A stretch of DNA of 64,000 bases. Origin: Hymenolepis diminuta. Taxonomy: Eukaryota > Platyhelminthes > Cestoda > Cyclophyllidea > Hymenolepididae. Numbering within the stretch: the stretch's first letter is position 1; every line of letters begins with the position of its first letter. The DNA lies in contig CAADRB010000047.1 in NCBI GenBank assembly GCA_900708905.1, positions 782,225 through 846,224 of the forward strand, in the 5' to 3' direction. This document shows, piece by piece, positions 12,100 to 25,139 of the stretch. Position numbers and translations under genes: made by a program. The notes under the pieces were generated by a model. That model saw only the letters and a program-made list of their open reading frames with translations, was not told the origin of the DNA and made no database searches.

Positions 12100-12490
12100 G
12101 TTGTGGCGGATGCTACATCAGTAAGCCCTTTTGCTACAGCTAACTAATCCTCCTAAACAGTCCGCATAGCGCTAGGAGAATCCTCTATTATAAATTTGCT
12201 CCCGAAATTAGCTCGGCTGCTCCCGAAGTAGCGAGAATAAGAAAAGCGTGGAGTGGAGAGGGTTCATTGCTCCGTATGCGATGAGATAGCGAGAATTTTA
12301 TATGTGTGAACAGAGCTCCGTATGAGATGTTGTCCACGAGCCTAGCTCTTACATACAAACGACGCTAAGGTGCAGGGATACCGACTGGTGATTGCCTGAA
12401 GGCCTCTGCAGGCGAACGCCACAGTGTCCTCTTCTATCTCTCTATTTGGAAACTTAAATATAGGACTTTTAGACCGTAAGATTTGGCGAC
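12100..12490 (+). mobile_element. LTR of a Ty3/gypsy-like element
   Basis: Begins near TGTTGTGGCGGATGCTACAT and ends just before TTGGCGACCCAGCGTTG at about 12483, which looks like a tRNA primer-binding site directly after an LTR. A reverse-complement relative lies at 26225-26425, sharing GCGGATGCTACA, AATCCTCCTAA, CAGTCCG and GAGTGGAGAGGGTT. Decayed gag follows at once downstream, supporting a 5' LTR. No matching 3' LTR was found downstream in the same orientation. Confidence 0.65.
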
Positions 12491-12494
12491 CCAG

Positions 12495-13060
12495 CGTTGA
12501 AAAAGAACTGAAAATGTGAACACCAAAGCGGAAACAGAATGAATTAATTCTGAAGAAGCAAGAAAAAAACTATCAATCAATGTTAAAGAATCAGCAAAAA
12601 TTTCTTGTGATGCTGTCAGAAAAGTTTTCCTTTTGGTAACTTTCTGGTAAACTTGTTTGGTAAACTTTGATTATCGTAACCGAAAACTTGGATATTTCTT
12701 CCCTCTAACCATCTGCAGAATCCATGTGAATGTGAAAAACTCACAGGTTTCATCCAACCGAAAAAAATTTCAGATCTTACTTTCGACGAAACTGTTTTGA
12801 TTCTATCTGAGCTGTTTGGTCAAAAGTCTTCCAAACTTCGAAAATGGTTTAGATGTCTTACCCTCTCCAGATTATATGAAGCAGACTGGATGGGCTATGC
12901 TTGCCACATGAGTACTTATTTTGAACTCTTACATTTTGGAAGATCATTTCAAATGTTTTTTGTGGTATTCGAGAACTTTGCCAAGCCGATATCTGTTGTC
13001 GAATGCCCAGTATGATTGAAGAAATTGATATCACATTCGAGGATCTTGTTAATGAAGGCA
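12495..13060 (+). pseudogene. Decayed gypsy gag
   Basis: Directly after the LTR and its putative primer-binding site. Around 12700-12870 the frame reads GFIQPKKISDLTFDETVLIL followed by SELFGQKSSKLRKWFRCLTL. This matches the pattern of flatworm gypsy gag, 'FI.PK....ISFENTV..LS.IFG..SSLF..R..CLNL'. Further on LEDHFKCFLW corresponds to the 'L....FKCLIFV' segment. Stops and frameshifts interrupt it, so it is non-functional. No nucleocapsid knuckle or protease could be identified further downstream. Confidence 0.6.
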
Positions 13061-15074
13061 TGAATTTGGACATCAAATCTGATAGCAGCGGCTTAATTAT
13101 TGGTTGAACCTCAAATGCTATAGGTCTAAGTTCAAATCAACTCTTTGTCTTAACCAGGTGTCCTAGTTTTTCTGCAATGCCAAAGCACATATCACAAGAC
13201 TTTAAAAACATATATCTCTCTCTATTACTGCTTTTTTTCCAGTCTGTTCTACTAAATGGACAAATGCACAGAAAATCCTCTTTGTTACTGACACGTTTCT
13301 TGTATCATGCAGGTTTTTTTCGAATTTAGAATGGGCAAATGTGGAACATTCGTAATCTTCAAGTACTTGTAATATTTGACCAGTGCTTTCCAAGATTAGG
13401 CTTTTTAAATATGCTTCTCTCCCTTTCAAAACAAATTTTGTCGCCAAGAGATTTAGACGGTACCTTCAATAAGCTTAAAATTTCGGAAGTCAGTCTGCAT
13501 GAGGAAATTCAATAGATTTAGTATGAGTAACGACGCATATCCAGTGAGGTCTGCTGCTTTGAAATCATAATATTTCAGACAAACCCTGCTGGTAATTTAG
13601 CCATCGGAAGAATAACGTATTCGAAATGAATTAATTATGTGGTCAATAGACCTCGAACACCGTCAACGAGAATTCCCTCCAGAAATCAGGGAAATAAATC
13701 CTGAAATTTGAACACTGGAAAGTTGAGATATGCATCTGTGAAGGTAAAGGAAACTTAAGTACTGCGTGAATCAAAGGATCAAATTGTTTTATGGCTTTTC
13801 TAATTCCCTGAATTTATTCTTTGCTTCTCCTTGATCCACTTTCCGCAACCTACAGTTTGCGTCTTCAGATGCTTTCCCACGACTGCAAATTTTAAGCCTT
13901 CCTGCTTTGCAATGGGTTATCTAAAAATGAGTAGTGGCCCTCCATTAATACACATATACTTCTTAGTCATAAAAGCAATATTACTGAGTGGTTTCCCTAT
14001 TTCCTTCATATTCTCCTACCTATGAAGATGACCTGAATTTATTATGTGGACTTGTCATGAGTAGTCTTCTACGTATAATGCAACGTTAGAATGACTTTGA
14101 TGCTCACAACTTCCAATTTGATGCAATAGTCCCAATATTCGTCACTGACACTAAATTCGCTTCATTGTGTGAAGATGCATATTTCCTCTCCAAATTCCAG
14201 AATGTGGGAAAGCACATTTCAAACTCCACCATCCTAAACAATGGCTAAACCGACTGCCCTGTTTAGCTAATGATGTCTAGATTTGATTGGCTGTTAGGCC
14301 AGTCATATACGTAGTAAATTATCGTGAAAATGAAATATGGTTGTGCGTACTTCGTTCCGCGTCTTGGACCGATGGTATTTTTACAGGGACGCACCACTCA
14401 AGTTTTCAAGTTCACTCAACTTTGTTCTCGGGTTTTACTTCTGCTATTTTCTACCTTACGTAAATGCGGAGAGGGCTAATGTTGGAAACCATTTATTTCT
14501 GGCTTTATCTACTTCTTTTGGTTATACGAATGATCTGGTTTAAAGTCATGCTCAAAAGAGCAATAGACTTTATATTTGTCGAAATGCTACGGTTAAAAAC
14601 GCATAAATCATGGCCACAGAATCTGTGCTTTATCTCGGAAAGAGAATTCACTTCCAGGCGATTCCCAGGTTGCCTGTCATTTTTGTTCATGTGCCGGCTT
14701 ACTCTGCTCTTGAAAGTATACACTAACGATTAATTTGGACCAAACTGTCATCAGTCCGGTGGTGGGTCGGAATTTAAGCCTCAATTATTTCATTTAGGCA
14801 GTCTTTGCTCAATTGATAAATTATCTTTTAGGTAATTCCTAGAAATTATTTTGGATCTGAGTCAATTTGAGCTTTACTTATATTGCAGCAGGGGACAGGT
14901 ATTATATGATTAGAAACGTAACTTGACAAAGTGGTCCATATATCGAACGGAATGTAAAGTGTGGTGGATAACACATAAATAAGCCCTTGGCTAAACTTTA
15001 TTGATCCACTTAGAAATTCAAATAGCTGAAGAGAAGTATAACTAGCCTCTAACGAAGTCCCTCGGTGTGAGTTA
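13061..15074. other. Probable decayed transposon DNA, nothing specific
   Basis: Lies downstream of the gag relic. Short open frames on both strands (e.g. 13202-13447 minus, 14337-14733 plus) show no motifs I can name. It could be the eroded interior of the same element. Confidence 0.3.
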
Positions 15075-15093
15075 NNNNNNNNNNNNNNNNNNN
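15075..15093. other. Assembly gap (19 N)
   Basis: A run of 19 undetermined bases. Its size may be nominal, so sequence order across it relies on the scaffolding. It lies just before a Z repeat copy. Confidence 0.99.
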
Positions 15094-15184
15094 AGCTAGG
15101 CTACGTCCAAAATAGCGAGAACACAGAAGGCATTTTGTATTGAGTATAATGCAAAAAAGCCCTGGTAATTGAGTACAATTATAA

Positions 15185-15330
15185 CGCAACTCTGCGCAAA
15201 TTTTGATCACTAATTGGTCGAGAGGTCCCTGCACGCACGCCGCGCCTGCTCAATACGCGATCGGTAGCACGACCGCACATTCCAGAATGCTCTAGGGCTC
15301 GTGAAATTCTGTTGGTCGGCCTTGGTAGCG
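15185..15330 (-). repeat. Dispersed repeat 'Z', inverted copy
   Basis: Read on the minus strand: GTGCGGTCGTGCTACCGATC, GTATTGAGCAGGCGCGGCGT, then CGACCAATTAGTGATCAAAA and GCAGAGTTGCGTT. These match 3650-3770 in order. This copy and the one at 3615 are more alike than either is to 26040. Confidence 0.7.
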
Positions 15331-16435
15331 TTGCTTGCTTCACAAAGGTCCGTGGGGAAGACCAATTAACCGACTGGTCAATAATGGTGCGTTGGCGATG
15401 TACTGCATGTACTTTTAACTTATTGGGGCTTTCTGCGCAGATGTGGAGATCAAAAAGTTGGTAATCAATAGACAGGTGCATGTTAAGTGCATCGGGAGTG
15501 GAACTCTATAAGATATATATATGTGAGGAGATAGCCTAATTTAAATTTATAATTTAAATTGAAATCGACGGATCTAACTGGCTTCATGGGTTACGCTATC
15601 TTGCTTTTCTTTTCATGAGCGGCTCCTTCAAGTAGCATTCATAAGTTGGTATCATAAGCATTCACATAAATGTGCGTTCCGATGGGGCAGTGGTTAAACT
15701 GAATCTTCGTCAAGTAAGAGATCACGTGATCAATATTTAACAGTCCACATTCAGTGACGTAGTTGACCGACCTAACTGATTAATTCTGGCCGACAGGAAG
15801 GACGGTAGAATGCAAATTTCTCATATGAACGGTTCCAGGAAATCTTCCCTCTATTCAATTCAAGTGTTGTGAAAACTTCCATAACGGGCTTGGAGGATTT
15901 TTATAAAACTGTCAATCAGTAGATATCGAGCTCGATTTGTAAGGAAATCCTTGTCCATCCTTCATTTTAGAGCTGAATTTTACAAGATTATCTTGAGGCC
16001 GATCGCTTTAAGAGCTATCTTAAGGGTGGGAAAAAGAAAGAGCTCAGCTTATTAACAAGTTTTATAAATCATCACTGGCGTAAAGTGCGGCTGCTGCTTT
16101 GTAAATGACTGCTCCAAAAGATTTTGTAGTTTTATCACTAGCTATATTGATAGTAATAGAGGTATCTTCACACAATTGATGGGATTACCGATAGCAGATT
16201 TATTCAAACTAACTGTTAAGATGTTATAAGCAGTGTACACACGCATATCAATGAAACTGATTCGGAGTTTAGGGGACCACCTGTAGGAGGCATTTTCCAC
16301 ATCCCGAGACAAAGCATTGGACTCTATGGTAAAAGGTATGTTTGTTAGCGTCCAACTTTAAGTCACAAGCATGTTAGGTGTGGGATCGCAAACTTGCTAG
16401 GACCAACTAAAGCACATCCCCATAGGTAGAAGAGA
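15331..16435. other. Intergenic, nothing recognised
   Basis: No coding frame with a known motif on either strand. It includes short direct and inverted AT runs near 15515-15560 only. Confidence 0.3.
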
Positions 16436-16640
16436 CTAATGAGGAACCTGAATGGGAGCTCACCGTGGCCATCGGCTAGATCAGGCTACGTGGTCATCAG
16501 CTGCCATCTCTCAGGGTGGAGGTAGCCGGAGAAAAGGCAAGTGGTCATCTCCTCTGGTCATTTGCACTCTTTAAGCCTTTTGTTCCTTTTTTCCATCTTA
16601 CATGCATCTTATAGACTTTACAACCATTCGTATTTACCTG
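16436..16640 (+). repeat. Dispersed repeat 'W', partial copy
   Basis: Shares GTGGCCATCGGCTAG and a following pyrimidine-rich end with a longer copy inside the guanylate cyclase gene (61655-61935, GTGGCCATCGACTAG). The relationship is partial and diverged. Confidence 0.45.
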
Positions 16641-17829
16641 CCTTATCTATCATTAACTATCATTAACGTTCCTTTAAATAAGGCACTTCACAATAAAGAA
16701 ATAAAATCAGAGAGAAAGGAATGAGAGTTGAAAAAGAGGGGAGAAAGGCGTCTGCGTAAGGCATGAAACAAAGGGCAGGGAGCTGAGTCATAGCAAGCCA
16801 GCGCGATTGAAGACTAATAATCGATTTGGACACAAGGTCGGACACTCTTACTATACGCGGTTTGCTCAAACATTTGGTAATAAAGATAATTTCACAGAGT
16901 ATTTCCCACAACATGACACAGGTGGTGTACGAAATAACACGGAAGAAGGCAATCCTTCAAATGTAAAGGATTGAATTCGGTCGGTATTTCTCCAAATAAT
17001 TACTCATTTCAACGAAATGTTTGTGAGAAATGAAAGCTCCAGGATACCAACTAACATGACGAAGTGGTGTCAATCACAAATCATCAGACTTTGGTGCCTC
17101 CGTAATTTTTTAAATCATTTATGATGTAAGCTGTTTGGCAGCTAACCATTAACAGCTTCGATGAAACCAGGAAGGCTAATTGGATGTCGATAAAAGCAAG
17201 TACAGGAATATTTTTGTTAGGTCAAGTATGATTATGCTTAATTAGTTCCATTGAAGTGTAAATGTTGGTATATCTAAGCAATATTCACATTAATCCATCT
17301 AGATTCCGATATAGACATCAGTTTAACAGTATTTATTTATTCGAGCATATAACACTGCATCATAGTGATAACTTTGTATTTCCTTCATGGCTGGGCTGCT
17401 GTAGTTAAAGTATTTGATTTGGTTGCACAGTTATTATAGCCTGCAATAAATGATTCCAACATGTTTCCGTTTTTTCTTCATAACAGGCAGAAAATAAGTT
17501 AGTTAGCAATACTTTATTGCTTTAGTTAATGAACAATTTTATAAGTCTATCTTGCCTTTGTGTAGAATTATTCTACTATCTTGTGACGTCTATTCCTGCA
17601 TGAGGTCCACCTATTTATAAAAATTTTAACAAGTCCTAAGCCTGTTGACGAAAGTTACATTTGATAGTCATTAAATAGAGGAATTGTAAATCATCAACCC
17701 CGTTGCTGCTGCGGAATTGGAAGGAGGCTCATAACAATGGTAGCCCAAATGGAAGCACAAACACCTCCACATAATGTGGATCAATGGAAAGATAGCATCT
17801 TGTCTTATGTTGCATACTGAGTCAGTGGA
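16641..17829. other. Intergenic, nothing recognised
   Basis: An 83-codon minus-strand open frame (16663-16914) has hydrophobic stretches but no recognisable family, no supported start and no splice partners. Confidence 0.3.
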
Positions 17830-18010
17830 TTTTTGCCACTAGGCGAGATAATCGCTTCCTCTAACCATCTGTAACCTTTATGCTTCTTAGTCCCTATTAC
17901 TATCTTTCATTGGATCTTACAGATTACATTCCCTATCACATAAATTAGCCCTATCGATAAGATGAAGATTTACTTAGATCACGCTTTCTGCAGAATAATA
18001 TCCTAAAGCC
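17830..18010 (+). repeat. Dispersed repeat 'W', 3' part
   Basis: Matches the second half of 61655-61935: TAATCGCTTCC against TGATCGCTTTCC, CCCTATTACTATCTTTCAT against CCTTATTGCTATCTTTTAT, then ACTTAGATCACGCTTTC against ATTTAGACCACGCTTCC. Confidence 0.55.
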
Positions 18011-21000
18011 ATAGACCAATTTTTTAACCAGTTCCTTCTTATCATGTGCACCAGTGCGTATCGAATCCGTAATCATGTGTTCGCCGGTGACGTAGCAATC
18101 AACATGGTCGTTGAAACTTTTATCAATATGTGTGGGACTTAGGTTTCTTAACTTAGACTGGACTTCCAATTTACAATAGCTAGACTGATCAGTCAAAATC
18201 TGAATTCACCATTTTTTAACAAATTAAAGGTTCACACACTTGTACCGGTTATCAGTGCCCACTGATTAGAATGTTCGTTAACTCGACTAGTTTCAATGTT
18301 CGCCTGCCCCGTTTTTTTTCATGAGTCATCGGTAGACAAGACGGAAACAAAGCACTTTTCCAGTGAGGCGTGTACCGTAGTTTTTTGCTACTCCCTTTAT
18401 ACAGTAATTTTAGTATAAATAACTACAGTATATATAACTATAGTGATTTAGTTAGTATTTTGAAATTTTGAAGAAATGAAACGGAATCAGAGAAGCTGAT
18501 GATTAATGCGTTCTCGATTTCAATCCCAGTACAAATCGATAGAGAAAAGCCAAGGTTAGATTAAATGCCTTCAATTGACTCAAAACCTCCGCCCCTCTTA
18601 CCCTGAATTGTCGATTACGGAATCTTTACGTCCGCATCTGGATCTGTAAAACCATCAAGGAGGAAATATCGCTATAGTTATTGGCTAACCAGGCAGTCAA
18701 CATGTATCAATTCAATTAGCAATTCTATGTAAGCAATTTATGCTCTCAAAAGGAAAAAAAAACTGTCACTTGGGGTCTTCTCTCTTCTTCTTGGAGTCTG
18801 GACATTAGTAAATCTATGCAAATTTCGAAATCGAATTACTAGAAATGTTAGGCGTTTTTTCCTAATCACTTCACGGAAATCGTGCAGTTAAGTGGTGAGG
18901 TGATTTATAGAGATCACACTACCTCCCTCCGATTAATCTTCATACGAAAATGCCTATTTTATCAATGTTAATGTTGAATATATGATTTAAGATAATATTT
19001 CGGTAGAGACAAGAATTTTCTGGAAACCACTGCTAATTGCTCTTAGTTGGCTACTAGACAAAATGTATGGTTGTAGATATACTCGTCCGAGAATTGAAAG
19101 GTCACAGATTCGGTGCCCAAAGGTGTGCACTCAGTGAACTGGCCAACTACCCCAGATAAGTCTGCCTAATAAACGGGGCGACAAAATTCGAGTTTCCCAC
19201 AGGAGAGACTTCATGACACCAACCGTTTGCCCGAGATAAGCGTTGGAAATCACTTTCCTAAAAGGATTTTTTGTGAGTTATGGCGGTGCATCCCTAAGAA
19301 GACCCTAATCAACAGGCATCCAGGCGGAGAGCTATTAATTGAACTAGGCATTTAACAATGCTTTATTCCACGGAATAAAAGCTTTCCCAACACTCACCTT
19401 GAAAGATTTCTGATGGAAAGCTTGCTACTCCTATATTGGTCCAGTTTTATTCAGTACTATTTCTTGCACTGTTCACTTGATGTGTTTGAAGGTTTCAACT
19501 CCGTGACCTCTGACTTAACAGATGATTCAAGCTTGCTGACCAGAATGCAACTGGTCATCACCACAACTGAGCGTGTACTGATCTCGTGATCTGAGGCTAT
19601 TACGTCAACGATGCACATTTTTTTCATTGCAACGTTGACTGACAGTGTTTACGATGAATAGTAGAAAATTATAGCGATTGATTTCGAATCCGAACCATGT
19701 ACAGAATCAATAAGAGAAATAAAATATGCACATATTAACTAGTTTCAACTATTGCAATTGGCGTCTGGAGTATTTAAAATAAATGAAATAACACATGGCC
19801 AAGAGAACTTATATTTGTATATAAAATCAGTAACAAATAATAGCTTAAACCCTGAATTCAATTATTTTGTTTGACAGAATTGCCAGTTTATAACCTTTTA
19901 AATCCTTTAGAGAAGGCGCTTTACGACAATCATGTTGGGTAGAGGGGCCTCTCTGGTGAGAAACTCGAATTCTGCCACCCCCATTTATTGATCGGAATTA
20001 ACCAGTGCGATTGGTCATCCTGCTTACTCGGTGTCCACCGATGGGTATCGAACCTGTAACCTCTGATTTCCCACCTACTTTGGGTAAACACTGCTATCAT
20101 AACTGTTTACGGTAACTCTAATCTGATCAGATAACTTGGATAGGTAGGATTTTCAACACCCTCCGCGTTTTTCCGTTGATGAGTTCGAAATAAATTGTAG
20201 CCCAACTGAACTTTCGGTCTTCTTAATCCGTAGGAGTAAACAAAGAAAAAAAGGCAAATCGCCAATAAATTTTACAAATGAGTAAACTAGGGAAATGTTC
20301 CTATGACTCATCTTACAAGTTTTAAACCTGTCCACCTAATAAAAACAAATAATGCCCTGTGTACAGGTGGCATAAGAGTGAGGTTTCGAAAGCCAGTCCT
20401 TCAAAGTTAGTGGAAGAAATGTTCAATTCCGATCACCTGAATGTCAATTTGGGCTTGATTAAACACTAGCCCTTAGCACCATCGAGATTAAATATCTAAT
20501 AAATCTTTGAGCGCCAATACTCTTAATTAGGGATTGAGACTCAGATCGTAACTTGAGATCTTGGAATTCCGAATCTTATTATAACTCATTCAATGGAAAT
20601 CATTGCAAAATAACTCCCACGACCTTTAAGGTAATACTCCTGGCTACATTCTGGGTGAAGATAACGTCATCGAACCGCCCTGGTAAAAATCCAAATATTG
20701 CGTCCCCTCTATTAGCCACACCTATCCAGTACGGTTGTCCATTCCGTTTATCGAGCGTGCTCCGACGGGCATCCCTAACCTCGTAGACGAGAAAACGTTA
20801 ACCGTCTCATCGCCGACGCACAAACAAGGACAACGGAATCGATTGGCTGATTTCCCACAAATCCCAGAAACCTTAACATGTCCTTCCACCTCAATCAGTT
20901 TTTGCACTGGTTGACTGTTTATACTAATAACGCAAATCCTATTCGCCGTATCCATTACCCAAAGAAATTCGTAATTTGTCCTTGATCCCTGACTAATAAT

Positions 21001-21339
21001 TTCAAAGGCAACTCTGTCGCACGACTTCCTGTAAGAGGCTTAATTCCAATGGATGTCGTTAATCGATCCGTAGTTTGCTGGACGTTTAACCCTAGCCAAC
21101 CATAAACACAAAATATTGCAACAGAAGTGATAATCGAAGCGAAATACACTAGATCGATACCAAGCAACACTTAATATAGAAACAATACAAGAGTAGTAGG
21201 GATAGAAAGGGTTGATTAAAAGCGTATCCACTGCGTTTGGTTATTCAAACGTGAATAAGGATTGTGTGCAGTGCACTAAATGAATATATTCAATTTCTGG
21301 AGGGGAAGATACGTTCTGGGGGTGTGAAGAGGGAATTTA
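18011..21339. other. Gene-poor stretch, old repeats suspected
   Basis: No gene supported. At 20043 (ATCGAACCTGTAACCTCTGA) and 19497 (CTCCGTGACCTCTGA) there are two related short stretches that resemble pieces of a tRNA-like SINE, but no full unit with both polymerase III boxes could be traced. Open frames at 20553-20955 overlap on both strands and show no conserved motif. Confidence 0.3.
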
Positions 21340-23265
21340 TTAGACCTTCTCTTGGGCGATGCTCTCATAAGATGGCGGGAGTTCAAGCGGAGGTGCAGAA
21401 GGATTCGGGACTGCAGCAAAAGGAGGTGAATTTAGTATATCTCCAGGTTGCTGAAAAAGAAAACAAGGTAGTTAAATGTCTGCCTTAAACGTGAGGATTT
21501 GATCGAAGCATTGTTGAGATTTGAAATGAAACTTTAGGAAGTGATATTATCTCGTTTTCTGATGAATAACATCATAGAACCTTTGCAAATGAGAAAATGA
21601 TATTCTAATTTCCAGTGACCCATTTCAACCATTATATGATTGAACATGTTAACTGGTTGTGCAAGATGAGATTCCAGCTCTTAATCTCATATCTATGGAA
21701 TCAGTGTGCAAAATGATGGAAGGTTGACACAATGAGTGACAAATTCGTTCCACTAACTGGAATGATAGGCCATGAAGCAATAATCATTAAGGGAGAATTC
21801 TCAATTAGAGAAACTATGGTATGTTTTCCAAATTGATTTATTTGAAGATATGACCTTAGAAGTATTTAAAGACGATATGCTAAATTCAAACCAAAAATAA
21901 AACCAATTAAAACAAATACTGAGCACATCAACCAGATAAAGGATCTAAAGGTACTCAGGAGACCAGGCCAGATCATAGGGCCCATACAGTGAGCGGGATG
22001 GCCGAACACAGCGGTTAATACTCGATAAATATCCCTCATTAGAGTTATTTCCCCCCCCATACTAAANCCACAATGGGCTAAAGAATTGCATGATTAGGCA
22101 AAAAAGACTCACCATAGAATTTAAGGGTCGAACCTCGAAACGTTAGAACATGATACAGTAAGCTACATTCATTAAAACGGGGCAGTCTAGCTAATAATAA
22201 ATCCAAAATAAGTAAGGTCCTTCCTTACCCTAAACCGTTTTTGTAATATCTTACTTTTCTTATGTAAAATGATAATTACGAAATCATTCTATTCTAGGTT
22301 TAATAATAGAGTTACATGAACATGATGAGACTAAACTCCTTAATCAACGTACGCTAGGTATATCTGAAAAGTCAGACGTCAAGGAGAGAAACTGACTTGG
22401 GTATATTCGGCGACAAATAAAAAATAGTATAATGTGAGTCCGAAATTTAGGATCTGTAAGACACATTCCTAATGCTCAAAATGAGTGATTTGGTCATTGT
22501 TGATCTGAGTAGCTTGAGGAGGACAAATAGATTAAAAGCCTCTGGGACTACTTTCATTTTTGAATGAGCAATAAAGCAAAGAAACCAAAAAGCCGCCAAA
22601 GTGCCAGTCCAGTAAAAGGATAAAATAAGTCTAAATTATAAAACGAAATTTGGAGCCAAGGAGAATACCGAAACGAAAAAATACACACTTGCGAGGTCAT
22701 GATATGACAAGAAATCCAAGAGTGTAAAAAACTTTCCCATGCATGGAATTAAGACTAATTGCGCAAACAAGTTTATTAGTAGGACAGCATTAGCATAATT
22801 ATTTCCAAAGAAAATGCAAAAAGAATTTGTTCGCACTTACATTAACTATGATAGTTCTGGATTGATTTGTATCTGTTGGAGTAAGACAGCAAACAAACGA
22901 CGCACTTACAAAAATGCAGATGAACATAATAGCACCGAAAACAATGAGTGCGTATCCCAATGTTCTCCTAGGAAATAATAAAAATGATAAGTGCGAAAAA
23001 TGCTTAACCAGGTTTGTCATGTCAGGAAAATTTACATCACAAAGCTATACTGATAATCCGCCGAATAATAACCAATGGAAACCGAGATTTGATCATAAGA
23101 ATCCTCTCTGAAGGCATATATAAGAAGTCCACCAGCAACAGCAAAAATGATTGCAAAGACAACACTTGTGCCCAAACAACAGCGACAGCAACACAGACTA
23201 CATTCTTGACAGCAACCTTTACGTTGTCTTTCAGGTGGAATATGAAGCTGCTCATAGGCAAGCAT
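21340..23265 (-). CDS. Cys-rich two-span membrane protein with PPSY tail
   Basis: Small membrane protein of unknown family, 150 residues from three exons that join in phase: 23051-23265, 22841-22967 and 21340-21450. The N-terminus has a Cys cluster (residues 18-30, GCCQECSLCCCRCC) that could be palmitoylated. Hydrophobic spans are about 31-52 and 75-100. The last exon encodes a Pro-rich tail with LELPPSYESIAQ; PPSY (139-142) is a PPxY motif of the kind bound by WW domains of Nedd4-type ubiquitin ligases. The stop is a tandem TAATAA overlapping an AATAAA signal. Both termini would be cytoplasmic if it forms a hairpin. The architecture resembles small WW-binding adaptors, which is inference. 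Intron 2 (about 1.4 kb) contains further hydrophobic open frames (e.g. 21866-22060) that could be alternative exons. The start could lie further upstream. Confidence 0.6.
22067..22067. other. Ambiguous base (N)
   Basis: Single undetermined base next to a C-tract, inside intron 2 of the PPSY gene. Confidence 0.95.
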
Positions 23266-24399
23266 GACCCGAAGCGAAAAATGCGCACGACCACTTCAAA
23301 AACACCGAAAAACAAAGAACAAATCTGTGCGGCACCTGGCAGATGATCAGCTGAATATTAGTTAATTTAAACAAACAAAGGCAATTACTATGCAAATTTC
23401 TATAGGCATAATTCATTGGCCTAAACATGGAATTAAACATTTTTATGAAAAATTAAAAAAGATTGCTTTACTTTTTTAATTTGACTTTGACTATATCTAA
23501 TGTATACTCTTCAAGATTACCATATGCATTTAGGTTATAGCTTACTACACATTGAAGAATGCGCCTAAATTTTAAAAAAATTTTGGGTTCCTCTAAAATG
23601 TAAAAGATTTTTACATTGATTTGGATGCTAACATTCCGTTAAGGACTTGATTTAATGTCTTGACGGAGTAATGTTTTCAAACTGATGGAGGTATGTGGTG
23701 CTTCCTTTGAATAAAGGTTTTAAAACGTATAGTCAATTTGTAGTCAATGATTACCCCCAAAAACTACAAGGTCTTAATTCCTATAAACCAGTCCCCAGTT
23801 ATTTGAATTAACATTGTCAATCGCAATGGTTACAAATTTATCATTTAATCTCGAGAATTCAAACACTCCCTTTACTTAATATAGTCAGTAATTTATCCCA
23901 ATGATCTCCTTATTCAGCGAAAGTAACCTATTGATTTTTAAATATTGATTCATATACACTTTCTTATTATAATAACAAAGTGCAATTATCAGTTTAGTTC
24001 GCGTACAATTTGCTAAAGACACCAAGTGTTAATCAACACTGTTATAACGTAACAAACTAGACGTCCCGATAGTAATCCCCCAGAGCCAACAGTCTAGAAA
24101 ACTCGGTAATATAGCAGAGCACAAGACACGTTATAATAAACACGCGTGTATTAACGAAATTCTATCTCAATCAGTATCGGCTTAAACAAACAAGCATAAT
24201 TATCAAGTGTCTTTTATCAGTGGGAGAATAAAGAAGGAAATTACATTTTTATTTATAGGAGAAACATTGGGAGCGGGAGGAAATAATCATCATTTCTTCT
24301 AACAAAAACTTGGTAATCAGAACAATAATCCGTCATTAACGTCCTCTCACTATATGTTGTCCGGGTATGTGGACATCGATGCTCCTACAGTTGCTAACT
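23266..24399. other. Upstream region of the PPSY gene, no feature seen
   Basis: Expected promoter side of the minus-strand gene. AT-rich, with no recognised repeat or coding exon. Confidence 0.3.
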
Positions 24400-24560
24400 C
24401 TTACGCGGAGATATCCACAACCTGAAATGACCGACGTCTGACAAAGAAATATTTGTATATAGGTCAGTTTGTTTATCAATAAAATGAGGGATGCTTTTCA
24501 AGTTACCTTCGAGGTGATCTAGAGACATGAGTGACTTGATGTATTCCTCTATTCCTAATA
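24400..24560 (+). repeat. Dispersed repeat 'Y', diverged copy
   Basis: Landmarks in order: GAAATGACCGACGTCTGAC, TTGTATATAGGTCAGTTTG, then TGATCTAGAGACATGAGTGA and CTTGATGTATTCCTCTATT. This is the Y module order, with more substitutions than the copies at 25.5-26.0 kb. Confidence 0.6.
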
Positions 24561-25139
24561 TATGGCCCCTTTCTTCATCGTTGAACGATTGTTCCATTTT
24601 GCATGTCAATTTAACCTCATCAAATTTCAGAGGTATAAAATTTTTGCAGGATCATTGTATTATAAATAATAATCTTCACTAAGCCGTGTTTTTAAAGAAG
24701 ATTATGAATAAAGAAATGAGAAAGAATTTCTTGTTCCTGTTTTCCAATTTTCAGTTTCGATTACTGTGATGAAAAGGTCATATCATTTTACATCTCCCAT
24801 AAAATTCATTAATATCAGTTATAAAAGTTATTTAATCATTACACTACAAAACGTGCCTGTATTTGATTGTTGATTTATCATTTCTAATTTCTAAGAGAAT
24901 ATATCAATAACTCTCATACTTCGGTCTTTCAGAATGAAACACTTGTTGAAAAATTTATCTTTCCCCACTCTAAGTTTAACATCTTCCAAATACTTTAACT
25001 CCGCATATAAGGTAAACAGAGATATGTGTTGCACAACGATGGCGTCGTGGCATTTTGCGGAATTAATCTATGAGGCAGAAATACTTTTTTTATGACTGAT
25101 GTTAGGGAGAACGCTTACAATTTCAAAACTGACCAAGAT
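24561..25139. other. Spacer between repeat copies
   Basis: AT-rich; no coding potential or repeat match noticed. Confidence 0.3.

Noticed and set aside
19480..20090. tRNA-like SINE or tRNA gene
   Set aside because: Only isolated B-box-like strings (e.g. near 20043) without a matching A box, cloverleaf or clear unit ends.
22636..22836. Hydrophobic minus-strand frame as a third membrane span of the PPSY protein
   Set aside because: Exon 2 joins the PPSY exon directly in phase; including this segment needs splice sites that I could not find. It is probably AT-rich intron.
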